The notes: generated by a model not told the origin, from the letters alone. A DNA stretch of 64,000 nt from Falsochrobactrum ovis (GCF_003259955.1 NZ_QLMK01000003.1:1-64000), one strand, 5' to 3'. Positions 43,674-52,932 are shown, counted from the stretch's first letter. Program-made: numbers and translations.

Positions 43674-43700
43674 TTCTGAATTTTCAGAAATTACTGAAAA
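43674..43700. promoter_or_regulatory. candidate operator of the cyd operon (overlapping palindromes)
   Basis: TTCTGAA-TT-TTCAGAA at 43674-43689 is a perfect 16-bp palindrome. TTTTCAG at 43681-43687 also pairs with CTGAAAA at 43694-43700 around six bases. Three TTCAG half-sites in 27 bp lie 18-44 bp before the regulator start, where a repressor would block the promoter. Confidence 0.6.
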
Positions 43701-43766
43701 TCAAATAAGGCTTATCTCTCGCCCTTTCAATCAACTCTACCGACTGAAGGGCATCGATGGACAATT

Positions 43767-43797
43767 GGCCGCAGGCTTCGCATCCTCCCATGCGGCC
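43767..43797 (-). terminator. hairpin downstream of the Mrp antiporter operon
   Basis: GGCCGCA at 43767-43773 pairs with TGCGGCC at 43791-43797, with an inner CGCAT/ATGCG helix possible. A second hairpin, TTCCAAC/GTTGGAA at 43803-43825, spans the mrpG stop. There is no T-run, so termination is only probable. Confidence 0.45.
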
Positions 43798-43809
43798 CAT
43801 CTTTCCAAC

Positions 43810-44163
43810 CTATGGCGTGTTGGAAGACGAAGGCAATTCTTTACTATCGCGTGTTTGATCACGATGGATCACAGCACGGCTTAACAGCATAAATGTTACC
43901 GGTGTTGTGACGACCACAAAAACGGTAATTAATACTTCATGCAAAATTGGCTTAGATTGCAAGATGGAGAAGAATATAATCGATGCAATCAAGATACCTC
44001 CCACCCCAAAGGTAGACCCGAGCGTGGGAGCGTGAAGGCGCTCATAAAAACTTTTAAACCGGATCAGGCCGATACAACCGATGAGGGTCAAAATACCTCC
44101 TGCTAGCAGAAAGAATGAGACAAGAACCGCGGCCCAAACAGGAAGATCTGCTGCTCCAATCAT
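43810..44163 (-). CDS. phaG: Mrp/Pha cation:proton antiporter subunit G
   Basis: The 117-residue membrane protein has three helices. The conserved MrpG stretch IGCIGLIRFKSFYERLHAPTLGSTFG lies near residues 27-52. It is the last gene of the operon, overlapping subunit F by 4 bases. Its tail is hydrophilic (DQTRDSKELPSSSNTP). All Mrp subunits are needed for a complex exporting Na+ or K+ in exchange for protons. Confidence 0.93.
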   Translation of the reverse strand: MIGAADLPVWAAVLVSFFLLAGGILTLIGCIGLIRFKSFYERLHAPTLGSTFGVGGILIASIIFFSILQSKPILHEVLITVFVVVTTPVTFMLLSRAVIHRDQTRDSKELPSSSNTP

Positions 44164-44441
44164 TCGATCACCTCTCCGCGCATGAGAAATTTGGCCAATG
44201 CAACAGTTCCCACAAAGCTCAGTAGCGCGATTATCAAAGCCGCTTCGAAATACATAATATTTCCGGTTCGCATCCCAAATGTCAGAAGCAGCATGAGTGA
44301 GTTGAGATAAAGCGCATCGGTTGCAAGAATTCTATCTTGCGCACGAGGACCGACCAATAAACGATAAACGGTGCATCCCATTGCGATTACGAGCATGAAT
44401 TGCGTCGCAAGCAGGGACCAGAAGAGAATTACTGCGCTCAT
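44160..44441 (-). CDS. phaF: Mrp/Pha cation:proton antiporter subunit F
   Basis: The 93-residue protein has three membrane helices, with RLLVGPRAQDRILATDALYLN between helices 1 and 2, the hallmark of MrpF. It overlaps subunits E and G by 4 bases on either side. Confidence 0.93.
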   Translation of the reverse strand: MSAVILFWSLLATQFMLVIAMGCTVYRLLVGPRAQDRILATDALYLNSLMLLLTFGMRTGNIMYFEAALIIALLSFVGTVALAKFLMRGEVIE

Positions 44442-44968
44442 GCTGATTTTTCCTCTTTAACCGCCATCCTCTGATCAATAATATCTTTAGCACCAAATAT
44501 TTTGATCAATGGTTGTTCATACCGTTGTTTAATCGTGTCTCGCCAAGCCTTTGCATCTTCAAGATCTAATACATGTATAGTCAATGTACGGCGCGCCACG
44601 TGATAATCGACCCAAGCGGTTCCCGGTGTGGCAGTAATAATGCAAGCTAGAATGGCCAGCCCTACCCTGTTTTCCAGTTCGAGCGGAATGACGACAAAAC
44701 CAGGGCGACGTTCATGCTTCGAAAGCACCAATTTAGCTACAGCTATATTCGATTGCAGGATGTCGACAAGAACTTTCCAAAGCAAAGTGATGATGGTGGG
44801 AACCGAGCGTATGCGTATTTTACCGGGTTCAAGCGCCTTCATGGACAGACTGGCAAAAAATGCCACGATTAGGCCAATCAAAAGCTGACCTCTGGTAAAG
44901 CCATTCAGCAGCAGCCAAAAAATCACTAAGGAAGTAAACAGCAGCGGAAAAGGAAAAATCTTCTTCAT
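44438..44968 (-). CDS. phaE: Mrp/Pha cation:proton antiporter subunit E
   Basis: The 176-residue protein has two N-terminal helices and a long cytoplasmic domain with ILACIITATPGTAWVDYHVARRTLTIHVLD, the conserved MrpE core (TPGT). It starts 6 bases after the subunit D stop and overlaps subunit F by 4 bases. Confidence 0.92.
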   Translation of the reverse strand: MKKIFPFPLLFTSLVIFWLLLNGFTRGQLLIGLIVAFFASLSMKALEPGKIRIRSVPTIITLLWKVLVDILQSNIAVAKLVLSKHERRPGFVVIPLELENRVGLAILACIITATPGTAWVDYHVARRTLTIHVLDLEDAKAWRDTIKQRYEQPLIKIFGAKDIIDQRMAVKEEKSA

Positions 44969-44974
44969 TTGACT

Positions 44975-46585
44975 TTATCCCCCTGCCCTCGGCGCTGTCA
45001 AAACGCTGTCTATATAGTCGTTCGGATTATGGAGTGAGCGAGCCGTTGCATCCAAATAGTCCATTGCTGGCCCAGCCGCTACGGTAAGGGCAAGACAAAC
45101 CACTAAAAGTCCGGCAATTGGCACAGCTTCACGGACCAGAACACGGGGCACATTCCCCTCCAACGACGCCCAGAAAGTTCGAATTCCAGTTCGCGTCATA
45201 GCAATCAACGCCGAAAGGCCAGACAGCAGAATAAGGGTAATCAAAACCCAGCTTGCAGGGCTTACTGGTATTGCCATTTCCGGCGAAGCTCCGTCGCCAT
45301 TGAATACGGCAGCCAACAACAAAAACTTGGCAATAAAACCTGAAAATGGCGGAAGACCGATTAACAAAATAGCACAAATGGCAAAGAAAGAACCCAGAAC
45401 GGCCAAGGTCGCTGGCAAAACTGCACCTACCTCCTCTTCCTCTTCCTCTTCTTCCTCATCACCATAGGCTTCAACGGTAACGGCAAGCACGTTCGCAGCG
45501 GCGTCTTGTCCCCGCTCAATCAGTTCAATCAGCATAAAAAATGCCGCGATCGTAAGCGTCGAACTTACCATATAATAAAGTGCAGCCCCGGTCATAGCGG
45601 TATTTCCGCTGCCCACTGCGGCCAGCAGTGTGCCCGACGAAACCAAAATACTATAGCTAGCCAACCGTCCCATTGCCTGCGATGCGACGACGCCGATGAG
45701 GCCAAAAGCAAGGGTGATCATACCGCCATAATAGAGCCAGTCGCTACCGAAGCCATAGGAAGACCCACCTCCTATGCCGAACATGAGTGGCGACAGCCGC
45801 AAAAGAACATAAACGCCAACCTTACTCATGATCACGAATATTGCCGCAATGGGTGCCGCAGCAACGGTATAGGTCGGTGCCAGCCAAAAATTGAGTGGCC
45901 ACATGCCGGCTTTGATCAAAAATGCTGTACCCAAAACGGCAGCGCCCGCTTCCAGCAACATTCTGTCTTCAGGAGCAACTTGAGCAATTCTCTGCGCCAG
46001 ATCTGCCATATTAAGCGTACCCGTCACACCATAGATCAAGCTGACCCCAATCAGGAAAAGCGAAGATGCAACGAGATTTACCGCAATATAATGTAAACCC
46101 GCCTTTACGCGTGCCGAGCCAGACCCATGCAGTGCTAACCCATAAGAAGCCGCGAGCATGACTTCAAAAAACACAAAAAGATTAAACAGATCGCCGGTAA
46201 GAAACGCGCCATTCAGCCCCATTAGCAAGAACTGAAAAATCGTGTGAAAATGCGGGCTTGCTTTATACCAATGCGCAAGAGAAAAGCTCAGCGACGCCAT
46301 TCCCAACAGGCTGGTTAACACCAGCATGACTGCGGCCAATTGGTCCAGCACCAAAACAATGCCGAAGGGAGCGGGCCAATTTCCAATCAAATACACGTCT
46401 GCGCGAGGCGAAACCTCCCGGGCCATTCCCAGCAAGGTAAAGCTGATGATAATGAGCAGGAAAATAGAAGCTAAATTGATCCCCATCTTGAGCTTGCGCT
46501 TACGCTCGTCAAACATGAGCAGCAAAGCTGCCGTCACAAGCGGCAACACGATGGGCGCGACAAGGAGATGCGATTTCCACTCCAT
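44975..46585 (-). CDS. phaD: Mrp/Pha cation:proton antiporter subunit D
   Basis: The 536-residue, NuoN-like protein has about 14 helices. VFFEVMLAASYGLALHG carries the conserved helix-5 Glu, and IKAGMWPLNFWLAPTYTVAAAPIAAIF the helix-7 Lys. An acidic run of nine Glu after AYGDE (near residue 380) is inserted in a loop and is encoded by a GAG/GAA microsatellite at 45425-45460. The start at 46585 (ATG, GGAG eight bases upstream) is preferred over a TTG at 46591. Two bases separate it from the subunit C stop. Confidence 0.94.
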   Translation of the reverse strand: MEWKSHLLVAPIVLPLVTAALLLMFDERKRKLKMGINLASIFLLIIISFTLLGMAREVSPRADVYLIGNWPAPFGIVLVLDQLAAVMLVLTSLLGMASLSFSLAHWYKASPHFHTIFQFLLMGLNGAFLTGDLFNLFVFFEVMLAASYGLALHGSGSARVKAGLHYIAVNLVASSLFLIGVSLIYGVTGTLNMADLAQRIAQVAPEDRMLLEAGAAVLGTAFLIKAGMWPLNFWLAPTYTVAAAPIAAIFVIMSKVGVYVLLRLSPLMFGIGGGSSYGFGSDWLYYGGMITLAFGLIGVVASQAMGRLASYSILVSSGTLLAAVGSGNTAMTGAALYYMVSSTLTIAAFFMLIELIERGQDAAANVLAVTVEAYGDEEEEEEEEEVGAVLPATLAVLGSFFAICAILLIGLPPFSGFIAKFLLLAAVFNGDGASPEMAIPVSPASWVLITLILLSGLSALIAMTRTGIRTFWASLEGNVPRVLVREAVPIAGLLVVCLALTVAAGPAMDYLDATARSLHNPNDYIDSVLTAPRAGG

Positions 46586-46587
46586 TA

Positions 46588-46926
46588 TCAATTCTCCTTG
46601 CCGTCGACGTGATCGGTTCGTGTCAATCCGCGTGAAGCGAGCAGCACGACAAGGAACAATGCTGTCATTGCAAAGCCAATAACAATTGCGGTGAGAACCA
46701 AAGCCTGCGGAACAGGATCTGTATATTGTGATGCTTCAACATTGAGCCCAGATTCAAGCACCGGCGGCGCATTGGTGCGGATGCGCCCCATCGCAAATAT
46801 GAAAAGATTAACCGCATAGGAAATAAGCGAAAGCCCGATAGCCACCTGGAAAGTCCGCGGGCGTAGGATAAGCCAGACACCCGATGCCATCAGGACACCA
46901 ATTGCGATAGCGAGGACGAGTTCCAT
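46588..46926 (-). CDS. phaC: Mrp/Pha cation:proton antiporter subunit C
   Basis: The 112-residue, NuoK-like protein has three helices. GVWLILRPRTFQVAIGLSLISYAVNLFIF and DPVPQALVLTAIVIGFAMTAL are conserved in MrpC. Its ATG overlaps the fused AB stop by one base (TGATG). Confidence 0.94.
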   Translation of the reverse strand: MELVLAIAIGVLMASGVWLILRPRTFQVAIGLSLISYAVNLFIFAMGRIRTNAPPVLESGLNVEASQYTDPVPQALVLTAIVIGFAMTALFLVVLLASRGLTRTDHVDGKEN

Positions 46927-49841
46927 CAGTTCTCCTCCTTCGCAGCAGCGGTTTTCTCCACGCGGTGTTTGCGGATTGATTGGTGAGCAAGAGCAATCAA
47001 AATCAAAACCGTAGCGCCAACAACCAGAGCAAAAACACCAAAATCAAACGAGAGTGCACTTGCCAGCGGCATTTTGCCAATATGCGGAATATCGACATAT
47101 TGGAAGAATGACGTCAGGAACGGATATCCAAATATCCAGGCCCCCGCGCCGGTGGCGGCTGCGGCCAACAAACCGATACCAATCCAGCGAACTGGCAAAA
47201 TGCGAAGCCTGTCTTCCACCCACCGGGTGCCAGCGGCAAGATATTGCAACAAAAACGCAATCGCGAGCGCTATACCTGCGGCAAATCCCCCACCGGGCAA
47301 ATCATGCCCTCGCAGGAAGAGATGCACCGCCAGCACGATAATAACCGGGAAAAGCCATTGCATAATAACCGATGGTACCGCGAGGTACTCCATCAGAGTT
47401 TCACCCGACCTGCGGTCAGGCATGGCTTCATCATATGCGTCTTGAATTCTTTGCTGTTCCGTTGATCCGGTGCTGTCCGGCGCAGGCCGGAAACGGCGCA
47501 GCAATGCGAAAATCGTTAGCGCCACGATTCCAAGTACCGCAATCTCACCGAATGTATCGAAAGCGCGGAAATCAACCAGAATAACGTTGACGACGTTTTT
47601 GCCGCCACCGCCGGAATAGGCATGTTCAAGGAAGAAATCCCCGATACTATTGGCGACAGGCCGGGTCATCATCGCATAGACTACGATGAAAATCCCTATT
47701 CCGCTACAAATCGCCAGCGTAAAGTCGCGATAACGTCGAATTCTCGGGCCGATTTGCACGGATTCAGGGTCGGTACCCTGCCAACGTTTGGGGAGCCAAC
47801 GTAATCCGAGCAGAAGCAATACCGTAGTGACAATCTCTACCAGTAATTGCGTGACAGCCAAATCTGGCGCCGAAAACCACACAAATGTTATGCAGGTGAC
47901 CAAACCCGCACCGCCAAGAAGTATCAGCGCCGCAAGACGATGATATTTTGCCTGATAAGCAGCACCAATTGCGCAGGCCCCGCCCAATATCCAGAGGATG
48001 GCAAAGATTGGGTCAACGGGCTGCACGGCCAATGCACCTACTTGAATACCGTCTTCAAAAATCGGCCAAGCAGCGGCCACAAAAGCCACCGCAACAACGA
48101 TGCGCAGTTGCGGCTGCAATTTGCGCGTACTTAGAAATGCTTCAGCTTTACGGGCCCAGTTCCACGATAGCGTCACCAGAACTCGCTCAAAAATGCGCTG
48201 CCCCTGCAAATGCCGGAAAAAAGGCGGTCCGTCCTCACTCGTGGCGAGGTAATTTTTCAGCATCCAGTGCAGTAAAATACCGCCAATCATGGCAATAAAG
48301 CTCATCATGAGTGGCACATTAAAGCCATGCCAGACCGCTAGACTATAATTGGGCGTAGCATCGCCGAGCACAGCTACGACCGCTGAATGCAAGAAAGGCC
48401 CGATCGAAAGACCCGGTACAATCCCGATCAAAAGACATAAAAGAACCAAAAGCTCGATGGGCCGGCGCATCCAACGCGGCGGCTCGTGAGGCTCTTTTGG
48501 CAAACCCACCGGCGGCGGACCAAAGAAGGTGGAATAGATGAAACGGATTGAATAGGCGACCGTGAACATACCCGCGATAGTGGCGACATAAGGCGTGATC
48601 GTGTCCAGCCAAGAGGGCATATGGGTTTCAACCGCTTCTGCAAAAAACATCTCTTTGGAGAGAAAGCCGTTAAGCAGCGGGACGCCCGCCATAGAAGCAC
48701 TAGCGACCATCGCAAGCGTTGCCGTATAAGGCATATAGCGCAAGAGACCGCTGAGTTTGCGCATATCTCGGACGCCAGTTTCGTGGTCTATAATGCCCGC
48801 GGCCATGAAAAGTGACGCTTTAAAAATGGCGTGATTGACCATATGGAAAATAGCGGCGACCGTCGCAAGCGGGCTGCCAAGGCTTAACAAGGTCGTTATC
48901 AAACCAAGGTTTGAAATGGTTGAATAGGCTAAAAGCCCTTTAAGATCCTGCTGAAAGACGGCAAAAAAACTCGCGATCAACAAGGTTGTGAGACCGCCAA
49001 TACCAAGAATCCAGAACCATTCTTCTGTGCCTGCAAATACCGGCCACAAACGCGCCAGCAAAAATACCCCGGCTTTCACCATAGTCGCCGAATGCAAATA
49101 TGCGGACACTGGTGTAGGCGCAGCCATGGCATTTGGTAGCCAGAAATGAAATGGAAACTGCGCACTTTTTGTAAAGGCAGCCAACAAAATTAAAATGAAT
49201 GCGACCGTATAAAGCGGATGGGTGCGAACAAGATTGCCAGAAGCAAGCACCTGATCGAGGTCATAACTGCCAACAATATGTCCAAGCAGAATAACGCCCG
49301 CTAACAGACAGAATCCGCCGATCCCGGTTACCGTCAGCGCCATGCGCGCACCATCGCGCGCGCTCGCATTCTGATACCAATAACCGATCAACAGAAATGA
49401 GAAAATGCTTGTTAATTCCCAAAAGACCGCAAGCAAGATAATATTGCCCGAAAGGACAATACCAAGCATCGCACCCATAAATGCCTGAAGAAATGAGAAG
49501 AAGCGCGGGACCGGGTCTTCCGGCGACATATAATAATGCGTGTAAATGACCACCAGCAAGCCGATCCCGGTGATCAGAACAGCAAACAGCCACGAGAAGC
49601 CATCCATCCGCAGCGTCACATTGAGACCATAGGCCGGCAGCCACTCCACCGTACCGCGAAGCACCTGCCCTTCAGAGACGACCGGATAAAGGCTGATCGC
49701 GATTACAAAAGCGACAAGCGCGATCGCAGCTGAAAACCATGCTGACCCGGTTCGGTCGACACTCCTGAAAAGACCAGTTATGGCGCTACCTAAAAAAGGG
49801 AGAAGGACCAGCAAAAAAAGCATTCTGCCGTCCGTTGTCAT
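46926..49841 (-). CDS. phaAB: Mrp/Pha cation:proton antiporter fused subunit A/B
   Basis: The 971-residue inner-membrane protein is the first of its operon. The NuoL-like part has FWELTSIFSFLLIGYW (functional Glu), FTKSAQFPFHFWLPNAMAAPTPVSAYLHSATMVKAG and a long C-terminal MrpA extension. From about residue 820 an MrpB domain follows (TLMEYLAVPSVIMQWLFPVIIVLAVHLFLRGHDLPGGGF). A and B are separate genes in Bacillus; fusion defines the group-2 Mrp systems of proteobacteria such as S. meliloti Pha. The start has GGAGG about ten bases upstream. Confidence 0.95.
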   Translation of the reverse strand: MTTDGRMLFLLVLLPFLGSAITGLFRSVDRTGSAWFSAAIALVAFVIAISLYPVVSEGQVLRGTVEWLPAYGLNVTLRMDGFSWLFAVLITGIGLLVVIYTHYYMSPEDPVPRFFSFLQAFMGAMLGIVLSGNIILLAVFWELTSIFSFLLIGYWYQNASARDGARMALTVTGIGGFCLLAGVILLGHIVGSYDLDQVLASGNLVRTHPLYTVAFILILLAAFTKSAQFPFHFWLPNAMAAPTPVSAYLHSATMVKAGVFLLARLWPVFAGTEEWFWILGIGGLTTLLIASFFAVFQQDLKGLLAYSTISNLGLITTLLSLGSPLATVAAIFHMVNHAIFKASLFMAAGIIDHETGVRDMRKLSGLLRYMPYTATLAMVASASMAGVPLLNGFLSKEMFFAEAVETHMPSWLDTITPYVATIAGMFTVAYSIRFIYSTFFGPPPVGLPKEPHEPPRWMRRPIELLVLLCLLIGIVPGLSIGPFLHSAVVAVLGDATPNYSLAVWHGFNVPLMMSFIAMIGGILLHWMLKNYLATSEDGPPFFRHLQGQRIFERVLVTLSWNWARKAEAFLSTRKLQPQLRIVVAVAFVAAAWPIFEDGIQVGALAVQPVDPIFAILWILGGACAIGAAYQAKYHRLAALILLGGAGLVTCITFVWFSAPDLAVTQLLVEIVTTVLLLLGLRWLPKRWQGTDPESVQIGPRIRRYRDFTLAICSGIGIFIVVYAMMTRPVANSIGDFFLEHAYSGGGGKNVVNVILVDFRAFDTFGEIAVLGIVALTIFALLRRFRPAPDSTGSTEQQRIQDAYDEAMPDRRSGETLMEYLAVPSVIMQWLFPVIIVLAVHLFLRGHDLPGGGFAAGIALAIAFLLQYLAAGTRWVEDRLRILPVRWIGIGLLAAAATGAGAWIFGYPFLTSFFQYVDIPHIGKMPLASALSFDFGVFALVVGATVLILIALAHQSIRKHRVEKTAAAKEEN

Positions 49842-49988
49842 GCGCCCAAGGCCTCCATTCCGAATTCAAGGTTGATCCGATGCTGATGCGGCCATAAAAA
49901 CAGCAGCCAAAACGCTTCGGTTGGGATGTCGTTGCGAGGAATCATATAGTTCAATGGCCTTATTATGACCGGGTAACCGATATTATCG

Positions 49989-50017
49989 CAATAGCTTTCA
50001 ATAGCTTTCAATAGCTT
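49989..50017. repeat. 10-bp tandem repeat, three units
   Basis: CAATAGCTTT occurs at 49989-49998, 49999-50008 and, with one end mismatch, from 50009. It lies about 150 bp before phaAB in an intergenic region (49842-50165) where no gene is seen. A period of one helical turn places each unit on the same DNA face, suiting cooperative binding; slippage is the plain alternative. Confidence 0.6.
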
Positions 50018-50165
50018 ATAGCGAGGTTTTGAAAGTTCTAATTTCTCTTACACAAATTTTTCGCCCACTCAAACGATTTCGCAAACAAATGTGAAGAATG
50101 GTTTGGATAGCGAATTAAATTCATAGTTTCGATCCGGTTTGGAACGAATAAATAAACTCAATCCA

Positions 50166-51491
50166 TCAGCCATCTAACAGGGTAACGGCGATTTTTTCGG
50201 CTTGATTTCGAATGTCGGGTATAGCAGTTACCTCCCAAAACACCCCTTTTGTTATCGGCCCGAGAGCAAAGACCTTTCCCGCTACATTTCCATGTTGATC
50301 AACTATTTCTAAACGGTCGGTAACATCTAAGCCGAGATCACAACTATCGGGTCTTGCCAATCCGCGCTCCATCAAACTGATAAGTGCTGGATTGCGGGTC
50401 GTTGAAAAACGCGGATTACCGCCGCGACAATCAATAATATTTCCCACCGAAATTTCTTCCGGATTATTGTGCCGTCGCTTTCTATAAGTGATGCGGATAT
50501 TGGTCTTTTCTTTACGAACGGAAATCAGTTGCGCAGCAAGAAGCTGCAATTGTCCCGAGTGTCGCGCCGCCGCGATGCGATCGAAAATTTCCGGTGCCAT
50601 CCTGTGGCGGTGTACATCCCACCAGGGGCGCAAATGCCGCAAAAAGCTTGCCCTTTGCGATGGACTTAAACCCGCCCAGATATGCTGGGTATGCGGTCGC
50701 AATCCATCAATCACGCTGCGCCAATCATCGTGCTTTCGCATCATGTTGCGAAGGAATTTTAGCAGGCCGATGGCCCCGTCATGCATTGGCAACGCGTCGC
50801 GGTTTATTTCGACAGAATGAGATGTTTTATGCGAAGCGGGCAGCAATCCTCGCCTGGAAATTGCATAAATCTTGCCTGTAAAACCGCTATCAAGCAACGA
50901 GATCACGCTATCGACCATGGAAAGACCAGTACCGAAAATTGCAACCGGCTGGTCGTCCGCAAGGTCAAAATACCCGTTGCTAGACCAATATTCAGTGACA
51001 TGCTCGGTGCTAGTCCGGATCGCCGTTTCATTACCTGTAGCGATTATGAGTGCATCGGCGGAATATATTTGACCCGTTGCACTGGTCACCTCGGGCTTTC
51101 CTTGGATGAAATCAATATCCACCGCTTCTGAAGTTTCGACGACTATTCGCGCCGGACATTCAGTAAGATAAGGCGCCAGTAAATTCTGCAAATATGTTCG
51201 ATACATGCAGCGAGGAGCAAATGACTGGGGAAGCCAAGCTTCGTTTTCGGTTGGCTGGTTTTGCTTGCGAAGCCAGTCAACAAAATCGTCTGGCTTGTCA
51301 GGAAAAGCGCTCATATTACTGGCGCGTACATTCAACAAATGACGCGGATTTTCTGTTGAATAGGCAATGCCTTGCCCTAACTCGCCGGAACTTTCAAAAA
51401 TACGAACCCGTGCGCTGTCGGATCTTCTGAGCAATTGAGCGGCTACCAGCACTCCGCTCGCACCGCCACCGATAATTATAAATGATTTCAA
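50166..51491 (-). CDS. FAD/NAD(P)-binding protein (COG4529-like)
   Basis: The 441-residue protein starts with FIIIGGGASGVLVAAQLLRR, a Rossmann FAD site, then GIAYSTENPRHLLNVRASNMSAFPD. This is characteristic of the NAD-binding-9 / COG4529 group of putative hydroxylases. ALIIATGNE and FGTGLSMVDSVISLLD form the second nucleotide site, and RPHTQHIWAGLSPSQRASFLRHLRPWWDVHRHR is also typical of the group. The substrate is unknown. The start codon is TTG at 51491, since the Rossmann motif begins at residue 4. It is divergent from a nitroreductase. Confidence 0.78.
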   Translation of the reverse strand: MKSFIIIGGGASGVLVAAQLLRRSDSARVRIFESSGELGQGIAYSTENPRHLLNVRASNMSAFPDKPDDFVDWLRKQNQPTENEAWLPQSFAPRCMYRTYLQNLLAPYLTECPARIVVETSEAVDIDFIQGKPEVTSATGQIYSADALIIATGNETAIRTSTEHVTEYWSSNGYFDLADDQPVAIFGTGLSMVDSVISLLDSGFTGKIYAISRRGLLPASHKTSHSVEINRDALPMHDGAIGLLKFLRNMMRKHDDWRSVIDGLRPHTQHIWAGLSPSQRASFLRHLRPWWDVHRHRMAPEIFDRIAAARHSGQLQLLAAQLISVRKEKTNIRITYRKRRHNNPEEISVGNIIDCRGGNPRFSTTRNPALISLMERGLARPDSCDLGLDVTDRLEIVDQHGNVAGKVFALGPITKGVFWEVTAIPDIRNQAEKIAVTLLDG

Positions 51492-51604
51492 ACTAGCTTG
51501 AGCCCCTCTCTATCCCAATTCAGGGCAACCCTGTATCGCAGCAATTCATATCGCATTTTCTTCTGGCCTTGCTCTAATTGAAAAATTAGGAAATCACAAT
51601 TTAT

Positions 51605-51617
51605 TGACAGTGTGTCA
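51605..51617. promoter_or_regulatory. 13-bp palindrome overlapping a -35-like TTGACA
   Basis: TGACA-GTG-TGTCA is a perfect dyad whose left arm completes TTGACA at 51604-51609, in the divergent region before the nitroreductase gene. It may be an operator; no convincing -10 was identified. Confidence 0.35.
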
Positions 51618-51722
51618 CGCAAAATGAGTTGGATTGTTAAAATTAAATACAATACCTATCTCTTAAATCATTGTGAAAATCTCTCCCAACTTGTGGCATG
51701 TAATTGCCTATTAGGATTAAAA

Positions 51723-52322
51723 ATGAGCGACAACATTATAGAATTTCTCAAGAAACGGCGTACTCAATACGCGCTCGGCAAGAAGCTCCCACTGTCCGAA
51801 GAAAAAACTGTCAAGCTTATTCAAGACGCAATCAAACACGCACCGTCTTCGTTCAACTCGCAAAGCTCACGTGCCGTCATTCTTTTCGGTGCCCAGAGCG
51901 AAAAACTTTGGAATATTGTTAGAGAAGAACTGCGGAAAATCGTGCCAGCAGATGATTTTGCTTCGACTGACGCTAAGATCAATGGTTTTGCTGCAGGTGC
52001 GGGCACAGTCCTGTTTTTTGAAGATCAGGAAGTGGTTAAAAATCTACAAGAACAATTTCCACTTTATGCTGACAATTTCCCGGTTTTCTCAGAACAATCC
52101 GGCGGAATGGCGCAGTATGCGGTTTGGCTGGCGCTGGCTCATGCCGGTATCGGAGCGAGCCTACAACATTATAACCCATTGATTGACGCACAAACGGCAG
52201 CGGAATGGGATATCCCGTCTTCTTGGTTGCTTCGCGCTCAGATGCCGTTCGGCTCAAACGAACAACCCTTCCCAGAGAAGGATTTCATGGAAGACGCAGC
52301 GCGGTTCAAAGTTTTCTCTTAA
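51723..52322 (+). CDS. nitroreductase-family oxidoreductase
   Basis: The 199-residue flavoenzyme has FLKKRRTQYALGKKLPL at the start (FMN phosphate Arg), HAPSSFNSQSSRAVILFG near residue 45, and LALAHAGIGASLQHYNPLID near 150. It ends in WLLRAQMPFG. This is the compact YdgI/Frm2-like branch of nitroreductases. It reduces nitro compounds or quinones with NAD(P)H; the physiological substrate is unknown. The start at 51723 is chosen over 51612 because the extra N-terminal residues match no family feature and an AGGA site lies upstream. Confidence 0.85.
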   Translation: MSDNIIEFLKKRRTQYALGKKLPLSEEKTVKLIQDAIKHAPSSFNSQSSRAVILFGAQSEKLWNIVREELRKIVPADDFASTDAKINGFAAGAGTVLFFEDQEVVKNLQEQFPLYADNFPVFSEQSGGMAQYAVWLALAHAGIGASLQHYNPLIDAQTAAEWDIPSSWLLRAQMPFGSNEQPFPEKDFMEDAARFKVFS

Positions 52323-52361
52323 CCGAACTCTCTTGCGAAAACGAATATTTCGATCTGCTAG

Positions 52362-52389
52362 GCCGGGCCCTTATTGGGTCCGGCTTTAT
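52362..52389 (+). terminator. rho-independent terminator after the nitroreductase gene
   Basis: GCCGGGCCC at 52362-52370 pairs with GGGTCCGGC at 52376-52384 (one G-T) around TTATT, followed by TTTATT. Confidence 0.85.
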
Positions 52390-52413
52390 TGATTAAACAG
52401 CGCTATTTCTCGT

Positions 52414-52932
52414 TCATTTAGGACGATGTGTTTTCACCTGATTAGGATCGGTGTCTATATAGGCTGCGCCTATCAGATCCAGGCAATAGGGTATTGCGGG
52501 AAACACGGCCTGCAATGTCATGGCGATGGATGCAGGTTTACCCGGAAGGTTCAAAATAAAGCTTTTACCGCGAATGCCAGCGGTCTGGCGCGATAAAATA
52601 GCGGTTGGGGTCTGTTTCAAACTTTCAGAGCGCATCAATTCTCCAAACCCGGGCAGTTCTTTGTGCAATATTGCTTGCATCGCTTCGGGTGTCTGATCAC
52701 TCGGGGATGGCCCGGTTCCACCTGTCGTCAAAACCAAATCACACCCTACTTCGTCGCACAGCTCTATAAGCGTACGCTGAACTGATTCAGTTCCATCGGG
52801 AATAACGCGCCTTATTATTTCAAACGGTGTGGTGAGAGCGTTTCTGAGCCAGTTTTCAATGGCAGGTCCGCTCAAATCCTCATACTCACCTTTTGATGCG
52901 CGATCTGAAATGGTAACGACGCCAATATTCAA
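52414..52932 (-). CDS. mogA: molybdopterin adenylyltransferase
   Basis: The 172-residue enzyme of molybdenum-cofactor synthesis has GVVTISDRASKGEYEDLSGP, then DLVLTTGGTGPSPSDQTPEA and LNLPGKPASIAMTLQAVFPAIPYCLDL, the MogA/MoaB signature set. It activates molybdopterin by adenylation before metal insertion. The start is a TTG at 52932 with AGGAG six bases upstream; a longer frame opening at another TTG (52950) reads through that ribosome site. fdhD, needed for formate dehydrogenase, is in the same window. Confidence 0.92.
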   Translation of the reverse strand: MNIGVVTISDRASKGEYEDLSGPAIENWLRNALTTPFEIIRRVIPDGTESVQRTLIELCDEVGCDLVLTTGGTGPSPSDQTPEAMQAILHKELPGFGELMRSESLKQTPTAILSRQTAGIRGKSFILNLPGKPASIAMTLQAVFPAIPYCLDLIGAAYIDTDPNQVKTHRPK

